Positions 8,081 to 18,134 of a stretch of 36,218 nt of DNA are shown piece by piece. Positions within the stretch are counted from its first letter, which is position 1. Each line of letters opens with the position of its first letter. The notes beneath the pieces are model-generated. The model saw only the letters and a list, made by a program, of their open reading frames with translations. It was not told the DNA's origin and searched no databases. The DNA is taken from positions 1-36,218 of the forward strand of contig LKUE01000331.1 of assembly GCA_001412365.1 (NCBI GenBank), written 5' to 3'. Origin of the DNA: Desulfuromonas sp. SDB. Lineage in GTDB: Bacteria; SDB-A. A program made the position numbers and the translations under genes.

Positions 8081-9229
8081 ATGAAAATTTACGAGTATCA
8101 GGCAAAAAATTTGTTTTCTCAACATGAAATTCCAGTACCCCTGGGAAAAACAATTGATAATCCCCAACAGCTGGATTCAATTTTTTCTGAATTCAATTCA
8201 CCAGGAATTGTGCTTAAAGCTCAGGTATATACAGGGGGTAGAGGCAAAGCGGGGGGAGTAAAACTAACTGATGATCTTGATCAAGCCAAAATATTAGCCC
8301 GGGAAATTCTGGATATGAACATAAAGGGGCTTCCAGTTAAAACTGTTTTAGTGGAACAGCAAATAGATATAAAAAGTGAGTTTTATCTCAGCTTTATCCA
8401 GGACCGGGATAATTCTTGTTTTAAATTGATTTTTTCTCCCCAGGGGGGAATGGATATAGAAGAACTGGCTAGAGTTAATCCCGATAAAATCTGGATGAAA
8501 GCAATAAAGTATTTTCCCGGGCTACAATCTTATCAGATCCGGGAAATTCTTACCCAACTGCCTGAAATTTCTTTATCCGCCAAAAAAAGTCTATATACAG
8601 CAATTAACAAATTATACAATCTGTTCATCGCAACTGAATCCAGTCTGGTAGAAATCAATCCTCTGGTCATCACCGGTGAAGATAAATGCCTGGCTTGTGA
8701 CGCCAAAGTAGTAATTGATGATAATGCTTTATTCAGACACCCTCAATTAGCTTCACTGCGAATTCCTGAACACGAAGATCCTTTTGAACGAGAAGCCAAA
8801 GAGAAAAAATTGAATTATGTAAAATTAGATGGAAATGTCGGCTGCATGGTAAATGGAGCAGGTTTAGCCATGACTACTATGGATGTGATTAAACATTATC
8901 AGGGTCAACCCGCCAATTTCCTGGATATCGGAGGGGGGGCAAAATCACAACAAGTTTATGATGCTCTTTCCATAATTGTTAAAGATCCTGCGGTAAAGGT
9001 GATATTTATCAACATCTTCGGAGGCATAGTTAGATGTGATCAGGTGGCTGAAGGAATTATCCAGGCAAAGAATAAATTAAACATAAATCATCCCATGGTG
9101 ATAAGACTAATCGGAACTAACGATCAACTTGCCTATAAATTATTGAAAAATGAAAATCTCCAGGTTTTTACAGAAATGTCAGAAGCAGCCAAACAAGCGG
9201 TAAAATATCTGGAAGAATCCCCTAAATAA
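8081..9229 (+). CDS. sucC: Succinyl-CoA synthetase (ADP-forming) beta subunit
   Basis: MKIYEYQAKNLFSQHEIPVPLG, KAQVYTGGRGKAGGVKL, LVEINPLVITG, LDGNVGCMVNGAGLAMTTMDVIKHYQGQPANFLDIGGGA, IFINIFGGIVRCDQVAEGI. Confidence 0.97.
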   Translation: MKIYEYQAKNLFSQHEIPVPLGKTIDNPQQLDSIFSEFNSPGIVLKAQVYTGGRGKAGGVKLTDDLDQAKILAREILDMNIKGLPVKTVLVEQQIDIKSEFYLSFIQDRDNSCFKLIFSPQGGMDIEELARVNPDKIWMKAIKYFPGLQSYQIREILTQLPEISLSAKKSLYTAINKLYNLFIATESSLVEINPLVITGEDKCLACDAKVVIDDNALFRHPQLASLRIPEHEDPFEREAKEKKLNYVKLDGNVGCMVNGAGLAMTTMDVIKHYQGQPANFLDIGGGAKSQQVYDALSIIVKDPAVKVIFINIFGGIVRCDQVAEGIIQAKNKLNINHPMVIRLIGTNDQLAYKLLKNENLQVFTEMSEAAKQAVKYLEESPK

Positions 9230-9241
9230 AAGGAATAAAAT

Positions 9242-10105
9242 ATGAGTATTCTTATAGATCAAAACTCTCGTATTATTGTTCAGGGAGCAGCAGGTGTGGA
9301 AGGGCAGTTTCATCTGGCTAAAATGATAGAATACGGCTCCAAGGTAGTAGCAGGAGTTGATCCTGCGTTTAAAACCGACAGGGTGGGCGGAATACCTGCG
9401 TATCCGACAGTTAAACAGGCAGTGGAAAATCACCAAGCTGATACCAGTATAATATTTGTACCTGCTCCTTTTGCTTATGATGCAGTTTTAGAAGCACTGG
9501 AACACGGCTTAAGTTTAATTGTAATAATTACCGAAGGGGTACCGGTCAATGACATGATAAAAATAAAGCAACTGACCAAATTTTCTTCAACCACTATAAT
9601 TGGTCCAAATTGCCCGGGATTAATTTCTCCGGGAAAAGCCAAGCTGGGAATTATGCCCGGTCATATCCATCTTCCCGGTTCAACCGGGGTCATTTCCAGA
9701 AGCGGAACTTTAACTTATGAGGTGGTGCAGTCTCTGACCAAAGCAAATTTGGGGCAGTCAACCTGCGTGGGCATTGGGGGAGATCCCATACCCGGCAGCA
9801 CTTTTATAGATATTTTAAAACATTTCAATGAAGACCCCCAAACTGAACAGGTGGTTTTAATTGGAGAAATCGGGGGCAGTGAAGAGGAAAAAGCGGCAAG
9901 TTACATTCAGCAAGAATTCACCAAGCCGGTAGTGTCATTTATTGCAGGAAAGACCGCCCCCCCTGAAAAGACCATGGGTCATGCAGGGGCTATCGTATCC
10001 GGAGGTAAAGGTACTGCTCAAGGAAAAATTCAAGCTTTAATCAATGCAGGAATAAAAGTTGCTTCAATTCCTGATGAAATTGTTAATTTAATAAAAAATA
10101 AATAA
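9242..10105 (+). CDS. sucD: Succinyl-CoA synthetase alpha subunit
   Basis: IIVQGAAGVEGQFHLAKMIEYGSKVVAGVDP, IGPNCPGLISPGKAKLGIMPG, and the catalytic-His motif MGHAGAIVSGGKGTAQGK. Confidence 0.97.
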   Translation: MSILIDQNSRIIVQGAAGVEGQFHLAKMIEYGSKVVAGVDPAFKTDRVGGIPAYPTVKQAVENHQADTSIIFVPAPFAYDAVLEALEHGLSLIVIITEGVPVNDMIKIKQLTKFSSTTIIGPNCPGLISPGKAKLGIMPGHIHLPGSTGVISRSGTLTYEVVQSLTKANLGQSTCVGIGGDPIPGSTFIDILKHFNEDPQTEQVVLIGEIGGSEEEKAASYIQQEFTKPVVSFIAGKTAPPEKTMGHAGAIVSGGKGTAQGKIQALINAGIKVASIPDEIVNLIKNK

Positions 10106-10159
10106 TTAATGATAAAACAATTAATAATTCCAGTTATCCCCTAACCCCAAGAGGTTTTT

Positions 10160-10384
10160 ATGGCAAAAAAAACTAAATATTTGTACATCAAAAAAAACTG
10201 GTGTAAACAATGCATGTTCTGTGTAGAGTTCTGTCCCCGGGATGTGATTGAAGTGGGTGAAGACGGTTATCCCAGGATAGTGGACATTACTAAATGCAGA
10301 GAATGCACTCTATGCATATCCCTCTGCCCTGAATTTGCAATTATCACCGAGCCTGAAGTAACAGAACAGTTAGAGGTGAGATAA
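10160..10384 (+). CDS. korD: 2-oxoglutarate:ferredoxin oxidoreductase, 2x[4Fe-4S] ferredoxin (delta) subunit
   Basis: CKQCMFCVEFCPRDVI and CRECTLCISLCPEFAI; overlaps the start of korA. Confidence 0.92.
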   Translation: MAKKTKYLYIKKNWCKQCMFCVEFCPRDVIEVGEDGYPRIVDITKCRECTLCISLCPEFAIITEPEVTEQLEVR

Positions 10385-11559
10385 TGCTATTTTACAAGTT
10401 ATACAAAGATGAACAAGGCAGGAAAGTGGGCTTTCTTCAAGGAAACGAAGCCTGTCTGGAAGCAGCTTTAATTGCCGGATTGAAATTTTTTGCAGGTTAT
10501 CCTATTACCCCATCTTCTGAAATTGCCGCAGTGGCGGCGGAAAAACTGCCCATGTACGGAGGAAGATTTATTCAAATGGAGGATGAATTAAGTTCCATGG
10601 CGGCAATTGTGGGAGCTTCAATGACCGGAAAAAAAACCATGACTGCAACCAGCGGTCCGGGATTTTCTCTAAAGCAGGAAAATTTAGGATATGCCTGTTT
10701 AAACGAGGTGCCCTGTGTAATTGTGAATGTGCAGAGAGGTGGACCCAGCACCGGGCTGCCCACTCAAGTTTCTCAAGGTGATGTAATGCAAGCTAAATGG
10801 GGATCCCACGGCGATCATCCCATTATCGCCTTATCTCCTTCCTCGGTGCAGGAAGTTGTCGAACTTACCATTCAGGCTTTTAATTTTGCCGAACAATACC
10901 GCAATCCGGTTGTTTTACTGATGGATGAAACCGTAGCCCATATGAGGGAAAAAATAGTTTTCCCCCTGGCTGAGGAAACTGAAATTATCAATCGTCATCA
11001 TTCTGAAGTTGACCCTCAGAAGTATAAGCCCTTCGACACCAGCTTTGGAGACATTCCCCCATTTGAAAACTTCGGAAGTGAATACAGATATTTTATAACT
11101 GGTCTGATTCATGATGAATACGGTTATCCTACCACTAAACCCCTGGAAGTAAAAAATTTATTAGACCGAATTCACCGGAAGATAAATGATCACACCCAAC
11201 AGTTAAGTCTGTTTGAACAATATCAAACTGAAGATGCAGAAACATTAATTATATCCTACGGTTCACCGGTGAGAAGCTGTTTGGGAGCAATGGAAGCGGG
11301 AAGAAAAAAGGGAATGAAAATTGGAGTTCTTCAGTTGAAAACTATCTGGCCGTTTAATCCTGAGATATTTACAAAACTACCCTCTAAAATTAAAAATATA
11401 TATGTAGTGGAATTGAATATGGGTCAGTTAATCCTGGAAATCGAACGAGTAATAAAAAGAAAAGTAAATATACAGGGTATCAATAAATACGATGGCTTGT
11501 TCATCTCTGATCAGGAAATTTTAAAATACCTAGAACAACAACAAGGAAAAAAATCATGA
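10384..11559 (+). CDS. korA: 2-oxoglutarate:ferredoxin oxidoreductase alpha subunit
   Basis: GNEACLEAALIAGLKFFAGYPITPSSEIAA, ATSGPGFSLKQENLGYA, QRGGPSTGLPTQVSQGDVMQAKWGSHGD. Confidence 0.95.
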   Translation: MLFYKLYKDEQGRKVGFLQGNEACLEAALIAGLKFFAGYPITPSSEIAAVAAEKLPMYGGRFIQMEDELSSMAAIVGASMTGKKTMTATSGPGFSLKQENLGYACLNEVPCVIVNVQRGGPSTGLPTQVSQGDVMQAKWGSHGDHPIIALSPSSVQEVVELTIQAFNFAEQYRNPVVLLMDETVAHMREKIVFPLAEETEIINRHHSEVDPQKYKPFDTSFGDIPPFENFGSEYRYFITGLIHDEYGYPTTKPLEVKNLLDRIHRKINDHTQQLSLFEQYQTEDAETLIISYGSPVRSCLGAMEAGRKKGMKIGVLQLKTIWPFNPEIFTKLPSKIKNIYVVELNMGQLILEIERVIKRKVNIQGINKYDGLFISDQEILKYLEQQQGKKS

Positions 11560-12398
11560 TGCAGGATATTATTCATCAATATCTCCGCCCCTCTAAGAAA
11601 TTCCCTCATGTTTGGTGCCCCGGCTGCGGAGACGGAATTGTATTATCGGCAATTGTCAGAGCTATTCACAGTCTGGGAAAATCTAAAAATGAGACTGTAT
11701 TAGTTTCAGGAATCGGCTGTTCATCCCGTGCTCCGGTATATGTAGATTTTCCTGCTCTCCATGGGACCCATGGCAGGGCATTAGCTTTTGCCACCGGGAT
11801 TAAAATGGCTAATCCGGAATTAACTGTAGTGGTAATCACCGGAGATGGTGATGGTTTAGCTATCGGGGGCAATCATTTCATCCACGCCTGCCGCCGGAAT
11901 ATTGACATTACTGCAGTTGTATTCAACAACAGTATTTACGGGATGACCGGAGGTCAATACTCCCCCACCATGAAAGTAAACGATTATGGGGCTACCGCAC
12001 CTTACGGCAATATTGAAAGACCCTTTGATGTATGTGATTTAGCTTCTGCGGCCGGAGCAAATTTTGTGGCCAGAGCTACCGCCTACCATGCAATAATGCT
12101 GGAAAAATTCATTAAAATGGGCATTGCTAAAAAGGGACTATCCATTATTGATGTCATAACCCCCTGCCCTACACTATATAGCTTTTACAACAAAGCGGGA
12201 AAAAATATTGATATGATGGAAAGCATTCGCGATCGAACTATTACCATTCAAAAAGCGGAACAGTTATCGGATGCTGAAAAAGAGGATAAAATCGTGGTAG
12301 GAATTTTTGCTAATCGAGACTTTCCTGAATATACCGGAATATACAGTGATCTGATGGAGAGAGCTAAAAGGAGTGTAAAAGATGAAGAACTTCTATGA
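11556..12398 (+). CDS. korB: 2-oxoglutarate:ferredoxin oxidoreductase beta subunit (TPP-binding)
   Basis: HVWCPGCGDGIVLSAI, GIGCSSRAPVYVDFPALHGTHGRALAFATGIK, TPP motif GDGDGLAIGGNHFIHACRRN, NNSIYGMTGGQYSPT. Confidence 0.96.
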   Translation: MMQDIIHQYLRPSKKFPHVWCPGCGDGIVLSAIVRAIHSLGKSKNETVLVSGIGCSSRAPVYVDFPALHGTHGRALAFATGIKMANPELTVVVITGDGDGLAIGGNHFIHACRRNIDITAVVFNNSIYGMTGGQYSPTMKVNDYGATAPYGNIERPFDVCDLASAAGANFVARATAYHAIMLEKFIKMGIAKKGLSIIDVITPCPTLYSFYNKAGKNIDMMESIRDRTITIQKAEQLSDAEKEDKIVVGIFANRDFPEYTGIYSDLMERAKRSVKDEELL

Positions 12399-12924
12399 AA
12401 TTAGGCTCAGCGGTTCGGGTGGACAAGGTCTGATAACCATGGGAATGATTATGGGGGAAGCAGCAGCCCTGTTTGACCATAAATATGTGGTTCAAACCCA
12501 GAGTTACGGTCCGGAAGCCAGGGGTGGTGCATGCAAAGCCGAATTAATTATTAGTAATTCCAGGGTGAATAATCCAAAACCAATAACTGTAGATATATTA
12601 TTAACTCTTTCCCAGCCTGCTTATGACAAATATATTCCGGATGTCAAACCGGGAGGGATTGTCATTATTGATTCATCCCTGGTTAAGTATAAAAAAGGGA
12701 AAGGAGTCTATCCTCTTCCCATAACTACTTTTGCGGAAAAAGATATTGGGTTAAAAGTGACTGCTAATGTGGTGGCTTTAGGAATCATCTGTTCTCTTAC
12801 CAAAGTGGTAAGTTATAATGCCCTGGAAAGAGCATTGTTGAACAGAATTCCTCCTGGCACTGAAAATATAAATAAAAAAGCGCTTAGCTTTGGCAAATCT
12901 TTAAAATTTAAAGATAACATTTAA
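12382..12924 (+). CDS. korC: 2-oxoglutarate:ferredoxin oxidoreductase gamma subunit
   Basis: RLSGSGGQGLITMGMIMGEAAALFDHKYVVQTQSYGPEARGGACKAELIIS; overlaps the korB end. Confidence 0.95.
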   Translation: MKNFYEIRLSGSGGQGLITMGMIMGEAAALFDHKYVVQTQSYGPEARGGACKAELIISNSRVNNPKPITVDILLTLSQPAYDKYIPDVKPGGIVIIDSSLVKYKKGKGVYPLPITTFAEKDIGLKVTANVVALGIICSLTKVVSYNALERALLNRIPPGTENINKKALSFGKSLKFKDNI

Positions 12925-12944
12925 TGGGATAAGGAGAATTGTAA

Positions 12945-13790
12945 ATGCGAGAAATTAAGGTTTCCCAAATAACTGAGATAGTCAAGGATCTTTGTATTAA
13001 AGCTTGTACTGAACTAAATCCCGATGTTCAACAGGCAATTGCCCAAGCTCTGGAAAATGAACCTTCAGAAGCGGGGAAAGCGGTGTTAAGACAGCTACTG
13101 GACAACGCCGACATTGCCCGTTCAGAGAAAATCCCTATCTGTCAGGATACTGGTTTTACCGTGGTTTACCTGGAACTAGGTCAACAAGTCAACTTAACTG
13201 ACGGATCCCTGAACGATGCCATTAACCTGGGAGTGAAGCAGGGTTATACTGAGGGTTATTTGAGAAAATCCATAGTTAAAAATCCCCTGCTGGCTCCAGA
13301 AAATACCAAGGACAATACTCCTGCCATTATCCATACTGATATTGTCCCCGGAGACAAATTAAAAATTTCAGTACTTCCCAAGGGGGGAGGGTCTGAAAAT
13401 ATGAGTAGGATTAAAATGATGAAACCGGCGGATGGAGTGGAAGGAGTTAAGAACTTTGTCATAGAAACAGTAAATCAAGCCGGGGCAAATCCCTGTCCTC
13501 CCATTGTGGTTGGAGTAGGCATGGGGGGAACATTTGACCATGTCGCCTATTTAGCCAAAAAAACCCTGCTCCGGAAAATTGGGCAGAGAAATCCCGATCC
13601 CCGATTAGCGGAATTAGAAGTAGAATGGTTAAAAGAAGTTAATAAATTAGGAATCGGACCGGCAGGTTTGGGGGGCAGAACTACTGCTTTAGATTTATTT
13701 ATCGAAGAATTCCCCCGGCATATAGCCACTTATCCAGCAGCAGTTAATATTCAATGTCATGCTGATCGCTCAAAAACTTTTATTTTATAA
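12945..13790 (+). CDS. Class I (Fe-S) fumarate hydratase, alpha subunit
   Basis: IPICQDTGFTVVYLELGQQV, LPKGGGSENMSRIKMMKPADG, NPCPPIVVGVGMGGTFD, INIQCHADRSKTF-like C-terminus. Confidence 0.95.
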   Translation: MREIKVSQITEIVKDLCIKACTELNPDVQQAIAQALENEPSEAGKAVLRQLLDNADIARSEKIPICQDTGFTVVYLELGQQVNLTDGSLNDAINLGVKQGYTEGYLRKSIVKNPLLAPENTKDNTPAIIHTDIVPGDKLKISVLPKGGGSENMSRIKMMKPADGVEGVKNFVIETVNQAGANPCPPIVVGVGMGGTFDHVAYLAKKTLLRKIGQRNPDPRLAELEVEWLKEVNKLGIGPAGLGGRTTALDLFIEEFPRHIATYPAAVNIQCHADRSKTFIL

Positions 13791-13802
13791 CAAGGAGATA
13801 TC

Positions 13803-14357
13803 ATGGGTGCGGTTAAAATAAATACTCCACTAAACGATGAGGTAATTAAAACCTTAAATATCGGAATGGAGGTTTATCTTTCCGGTATTGTGTACACGGC
13901 AAGAGATGCAGCGCATAAGAAATTACTGGAGTTAATAGATAAAAATGAACAGCTGCCATTTGATATCCAGGGCAGTGTCATTTACTATGTGGGCCCATCT
14001 CCGGCTAAGCCTGGTCAACCCATCGGAGCAGCCGGTCCCACCACCAGTTATCGTATGGATCCATTTGTACCTGCCATGTTTGAAGCTGGAATGAAAGGTA
14101 TGATTGGTAAGGGTCAGCGCAGTCAACAGGTAATTGATTATATCAGCAAATATACCGGGGTTTATTTTGGAGCAACCGGAGGAGCAGCAGCGTTGTTGGC
14201 TAAATCAGTTAAAGCTGCTGAAGTTATCGCTTTCCCCGAACTAGGGGCAGAGGCAATAAGAAAACTGGAAGTACAGGATATGCCCTTAATTGTAATAAAC
14301 GATTGTTACGGCAAAGACTTATATCAACAAGGCCGTAGCAAATGGGCGATAAAGTAG
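13803..14357 (+). CDS. Class I fumarate hydratase, beta subunit
   Basis: GMEVYLSGIVYTARDAAHKKLLE, YYVGPSPAKPGQPIGAAGPTTSYRMD, GKGQRS, GATGGAAALLAKSVK, FPELGAEAIRKLEV. Confidence 0.95.
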   Translation: MGAVKINTPLNDEVIKTLNIGMEVYLSGIVYTARDAAHKKLLELIDKNEQLPFDIQGSVIYYVGPSPAKPGQPIGAAGPTTSYRMDPFVPAMFEAGMKGMIGKGQRSQQVIDYISKYTGVYFGATGGAAALLAKSVKAAEVIAFPELGAEAIRKLEVQDMPLIVINDCYGKDLYQQGRSKWAIK

Positions 14358-14366
14358 GTAGTAATT

Positions 14367-15347
14367 ATGAGTGAACAAAAGTTAAAACCTAAAGTTGCTT
14401 TTTACTGGTGCGCTTCCTGCGGAGGATGTGAAGAAGCAGTTGTTGATTTGGCAGAAGATATTTTAGATGTAGTGGAAAAAATTGACATAGTATTTTGGCC
14501 GGTGGCAATGGATTTTAAAAAGCAGGATGTGGAAAACTATTCAAATGGCGAAATTGCAGTGTCTTTCATCAATGGAGCGATAAGAACTGAGGAACAGCTG
14601 GAGATGGCCAGACTTCTACGAAAAAAATCCCAACTGGTCGTCGCTTTTGGATCTTGTTCCCACCTGGGAGGAATTCCAGGACTGGCTAATCTTTATTCCA
14701 GGGAAGATCTTTTTGACACCTATTATAATAAACTTCCTTCCAATGACAATCCCCGCAAGATATTACCTTTAACTGAAACTGAAACCGATAAAGGAACCAT
14801 AACCCTCCCCGAAATTCACCGAACAGTGAAAGCGTTAAATCAAGTAATCAATGTAGATTACTACCTTCCCGGCTGTGCTCCTCCTCCCGATCTCATTCTC
14901 AACGCTATCCAGGCAATTTTAGAAAATAACTTGCCTCCCCTCGGTTCAGTGTTGGCTCCGGAAAAATCATTATGCGATACCTGCCCCCGTAAAGATTCCA
15001 AACCGGATAAAATATTGATAAAAAAAATTAACCGGATTTCTCTAACTGAAATACCCCCGGATAAATGTTTCCTGGCGGAAGGAGTGATTTGCATGGGACC
15101 GGCAACCCGTTCCGGGTGCGGAGAAAGATGTATTAATGCTAATATGCCCTGCCGGGGATGTTTTGGCCCCACCAGTGCAGTTGAAGACCAAGGGGCAAAA
15201 TTTTTATCCGCCCTGACTTCGATAATTGACAGTGAAGATGAACAGGAAATAAAAGCCATTCTCGATTCAGTTATTGATCCTACCGGATTATTTTACATGT
15301 ACAGCTTAGCTTCATCAGTTAAGCGGAAGTACCAAGATTTCAAGTGA
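14367..15347 (+). CDS. mvhG: Group 3c-type [NiFe]-hydrogenase small subunit (MvhG-like)
   Basis: FYWCASCGGCEEAVVDL, GSCSHLGGIPGLANL, YYLPGCAPPPDLI, and a C-terminal Cys-rich region CDTCPRK...GPATRSGCGERCINANMPCRGCFGP. Confidence 0.92.
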   Translation: MSEQKLKPKVAFYWCASCGGCEEAVVDLAEDILDVVEKIDIVFWPVAMDFKKQDVENYSNGEIAVSFINGAIRTEEQLEMARLLRKKSQLVVAFGSCSHLGGIPGLANLYSREDLFDTYYNKLPSNDNPRKILPLTETETDKGTITLPEIHRTVKALNQVINVDYYLPGCAPPPDLILNAIQAILENNLPPLGSVLAPEKSLCDTCPRKDSKPDKILIKKINRISLTEIPPDKCFLAEGVICMGPATRSGCGERCINANMPCRGCFGPTSAVEDQGAKFLSALTSIIDSEDEQEIKAILDSVIDPTGLFYMYSLASSVKRKYQDFK

Positions 15348-15354
15348 GGTAAAC

Positions 15355-16818
15355 ATGTCAGAAAGAATTGTAATTGATCCCATCACCAGATTAGAAGGAC
15401 ATGGGAAAATTGATATAATCCTGGATAAAAAGGGGAATGTTGATCAAGCTTATTTTCAAGTTCCCGAACTAAGAGGATTTGAAAAATTCTGCGAGGGAAG
15501 ACTAGCTGAAGAACTGCCCCGGATTACTCCTAAAATATGTGGAGTATGTCCCACTGCCCATCACATGGCTTCAGCAAAAGCCCTGGACGATTTGTACAAA
15601 GTAGAGCCTCCTCCCACTGCTAAATTGATAAGAGAAATGGTCAATTCCGCCTTCGTGTTTGAAGATCATATTCTACATTTCTTCTATCTGGGGGGACCTG
15701 ATTTTCTGGTAGGTCCCCAGCAGCATAAATCACAGCGAAACATCCTGGGAGTAATTTCCAAGGTGGGGGTGGATGCGGGAAAGAAAGTCATTGAAATTAG
15801 AAAAAAGATGAGAAATATAATCACCAAACAGGGAGGAAGGGTTATCCATCCGGTTTGTAATCTACCCGGGGGTGTTTCCAAAGGAGTAACTCCGGAAGAT
15901 CAAGCCCTGTACATTGAAACCGCCCAGCAAGCAATAGACTTTTCCCGATTTGCCCTGGAAGCATTTGAAAATTTAGTTTTAAAAAACGATGAATATCTGG
16001 AGTTGATTTCAGGGGACATTTACTATCTGGAAACTTACTACATGGGTCTGGTGGATGATCAAAACAAAGTAAATTTATACGACGGAAAGGTAAGAGTAGT
16101 AGATCCCCAGGGCAAGGAATTTGTTAAATTCGCACCTAAAGATTATCTAAAGCATGTTCGAGAGCATGTGGAAACATGGACTTATCCTAAATTCCCTTAT
16201 CTGAAAAAAGTAGGATGGAACGGATTTACCGATGGAATGGACAGCGGAATATTCAGAGTTGCTCCCCTGGCCAGGTTAAATGCAGCCGAAGGTATGGCTA
16301 CTCCCGCCGCTCAACAGGAATATGAAAAGATGTTCGACCAAATGGGAGGAAAACCATTACACCACACCCTTGCCTACCACTGGGCACGTTTAATTGAAGC
16401 TTTGTACGCAGCAGAAAGAGTAAAGCAGCTTGCTGAAGATTCCCGGATTACCGATCCCCACATAAGAAACATTCCTGAGTCCACCCCTGATGAAGGGGTG
16501 GGGATTGTCGAAGCCCCCCGGGGAACTCTTATTCATCATTATCAAACTGACCCTCAAGGTAAAATTACTCAAGCTAATCTGATTGTTGCCACCGTCCATA
16601 ACAATGCTGCCATTTGCATGTCTATCGAAAAAGCAGCAAAAAAGCTGATAAACAACCACAATATATCCGAAGGGATACTGAACATGGTGGAAATGGCTTT
16701 TCGGGCTTATGACCCCTGTTTCGCCTGCGCCTCTCATTCCCTGCCTGGTCAAATGCCCTTGATTGTTCAAATTTTTAATCATAACCATAATAAAATTGAT
16801 GAACTAAGAAGGGATTGA
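15355..16818 (+). CDS. mvhA: Group 3c-type [NiFe]-hydrogenase large subunit (MvhA-like)
   Basis: IDPITRLEGHGKIDI, ICGVCPTAHH (proximal CxxC) and DPCFACASH (distal DPCxxCxxH) NiFe ligands, with a 26-aa C-terminal extension after the His. Confidence 0.95.
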   Translation: MSERIVIDPITRLEGHGKIDIILDKKGNVDQAYFQVPELRGFEKFCEGRLAEELPRITPKICGVCPTAHHMASAKALDDLYKVEPPPTAKLIREMVNSAFVFEDHILHFFYLGGPDFLVGPQQHKSQRNILGVISKVGVDAGKKVIEIRKKMRNIITKQGGRVIHPVCNLPGGVSKGVTPEDQALYIETAQQAIDFSRFALEAFENLVLKNDEYLELISGDIYYLETYYMGLVDDQNKVNLYDGKVRVVDPQGKEFVKFAPKDYLKHVREHVETWTYPKFPYLKKVGWNGFTDGMDSGIFRVAPLARLNAAEGMATPAAQQEYEKMFDQMGGKPLHHTLAYHWARLIEALYAAERVKQLAEDSRITDPHIRNIPESTPDEGVGIVEAPRGTLIHHYQTDPQGKITQANLIVATVHNNAAICMSIEKAAKKLINNHNISEGILNMVEMAFRAYDPCFACASHSLPGQMPLIVQIFNHNHNKIDELRRD

Positions 16819-16820
16819 AT

Positions 16821-17228
16821 ATGAATAACAAACTTACTTTGGAGAATATTCAACAGTTTGATCTGGATGAATTTCAGGAAATATCCGGAGAAAATATCTT
16901 TGCCTGCTATCAATGCGGCAATTGTTCTGCAGGCTGTCCGGCCGCAGACTTTATGGATCTAGCTCCCCATGAGGTGATTCGCCTGCTTCAACTTGGTCAA
17001 ATTGATGAAGTAGTTAAAACCAACACCGTGTGGATATGCGCTGCCTGTGTAACCTGTAGGGTAAGATGCCCCAAAGGGGTTGACCTGTCCAAGATAATGG
17101 AAGCAGTCCGGCAGATAGTTTTGCGTAAGAAAAACAATTATGTGGATTTAAATAAGATAGAATCTGAATTGAGAGAAAAACTTCCTCAAATCGCCCTGGT
17201 GGGCAATTTCAGAAAGTTTACTCTGTAG
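16821..17228 (+). CDS. hdrC: Heterodisulfide reductase subunit C-like protein
   Basis: CYQCGNCSAGCPAA and CAACVTCRVRCPKGVDLSKIMEA. ATG at 16821; the track start 16815 is a TTG overlapping the mvhA stop. Confidence 0.92.
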   Translation: MNNKLTLENIQQFDLDEFQEISGENIFACYQCGNCSAGCPAADFMDLAPHEVIRLLQLGQIDEVVKTNTVWICAACVTCRVRCPKGVDLSKIMEAVRQIVLRKKNNYVDLNKIESELREKLPQIALVGNFRKFTL

Positions 17229-17255
17229 TTTAGATTTTTCAGTGGAGGATAGCTA

Positions 17256-18134
17256 ATGGAAATATCATATTATCCTGGTTGTACCCTGAAAACTTCAGCA
17301 AAAAATTATGAAAAAACAGGGTTAGCCTTACTTCCTATCTTTGATATCAGTCCAGTTGAAATCAAAGACTGGGTGTGCTGCGGAGCAACCTATTCTTTAA
17401 CCTCTGATAATTTAATGTACCAGCTTGCCCCTATTCGTACTTTAATCAGGGCTAAGGAATCAGGCAATCCCCGACTTCTGACTCTTTGCGACATGTGCTA
17501 CAACACCTTGAAGAGAGCCGCACTATTTATTGAAAATGATGAAGAAAAAAGAGAAAAAATTAAAAATTTCATGGATGAAGAAGAAACTGATTATCGGGGA
17601 GATGAAGTGGAGGTAGTGCATCTGTTAACTTTGCTCAATGAAATTGGTTCACAAAAAATTTCTGAAAAGCTGGTTAAATCTCCCCTGGACTTAAAAATTG
17701 CAACTTATTACGGATGTATGCTGCTTAGACCCAAAGAAATTCAAGCTGACTCTGCGGAAAACCCACAGTTAATGGAAAACATATTTCAAGGTATGGGAGT
17801 GGAAGTTGTTGAGTATCCTTTTAGAACTGAATGCTGCGGTTCTTATCAAATTGTCAACCGCAGGGAAATAATTTTGGATAGAACAAAAAAGATAATATCT
17901 TCCGCGGTTAAAAATAATGCTGATTTGATGGTGTTAAGCTGTCCTCTATGCGATTACAACTTAGAAGCCACCCAGAAAGAGCTAATCGAACAAGACAGTA
18001 ACTTTAAACCGCTTCCGGTTTTATATTTCTCTCAGCTGCTGGCTTTGATCCTGGGTATTGACCCTGAAATTAATGATTGGTCATTGCATAATATTGATCC
18101 TACACCAGTTTTAAAGAGGAAAGGTTTATTATGA
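17256..18134 (+). CDS. hdrB: Heterodisulfide reductase subunit B-like protein (two complete CCG domains)
   Basis: YYPGCTLKTSAKNYE...DWVCCGATY...LCDMC and YYGCMLLRP...ECCGSYQ...SCPLC. Confidence 0.94.
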   Translation: MEISYYPGCTLKTSAKNYEKTGLALLPIFDISPVEIKDWVCCGATYSLTSDNLMYQLAPIRTLIRAKESGNPRLLTLCDMCYNTLKRAALFIENDEEKREKIKNFMDEEETDYRGDEVEVVHLLTLLNEIGSQKISEKLVKSPLDLKIATYYGCMLLRPKEIQADSAENPQLMENIFQGMGVEVVEYPFRTECCGSYQIVNRREIILDRTKKIISSAVKNNADLMVLSCPLCDYNLEATQKELIEQDSNFKPLPVLYFSQLLALILGIDPEINDWSLHNIDPTPVLKRKGLL

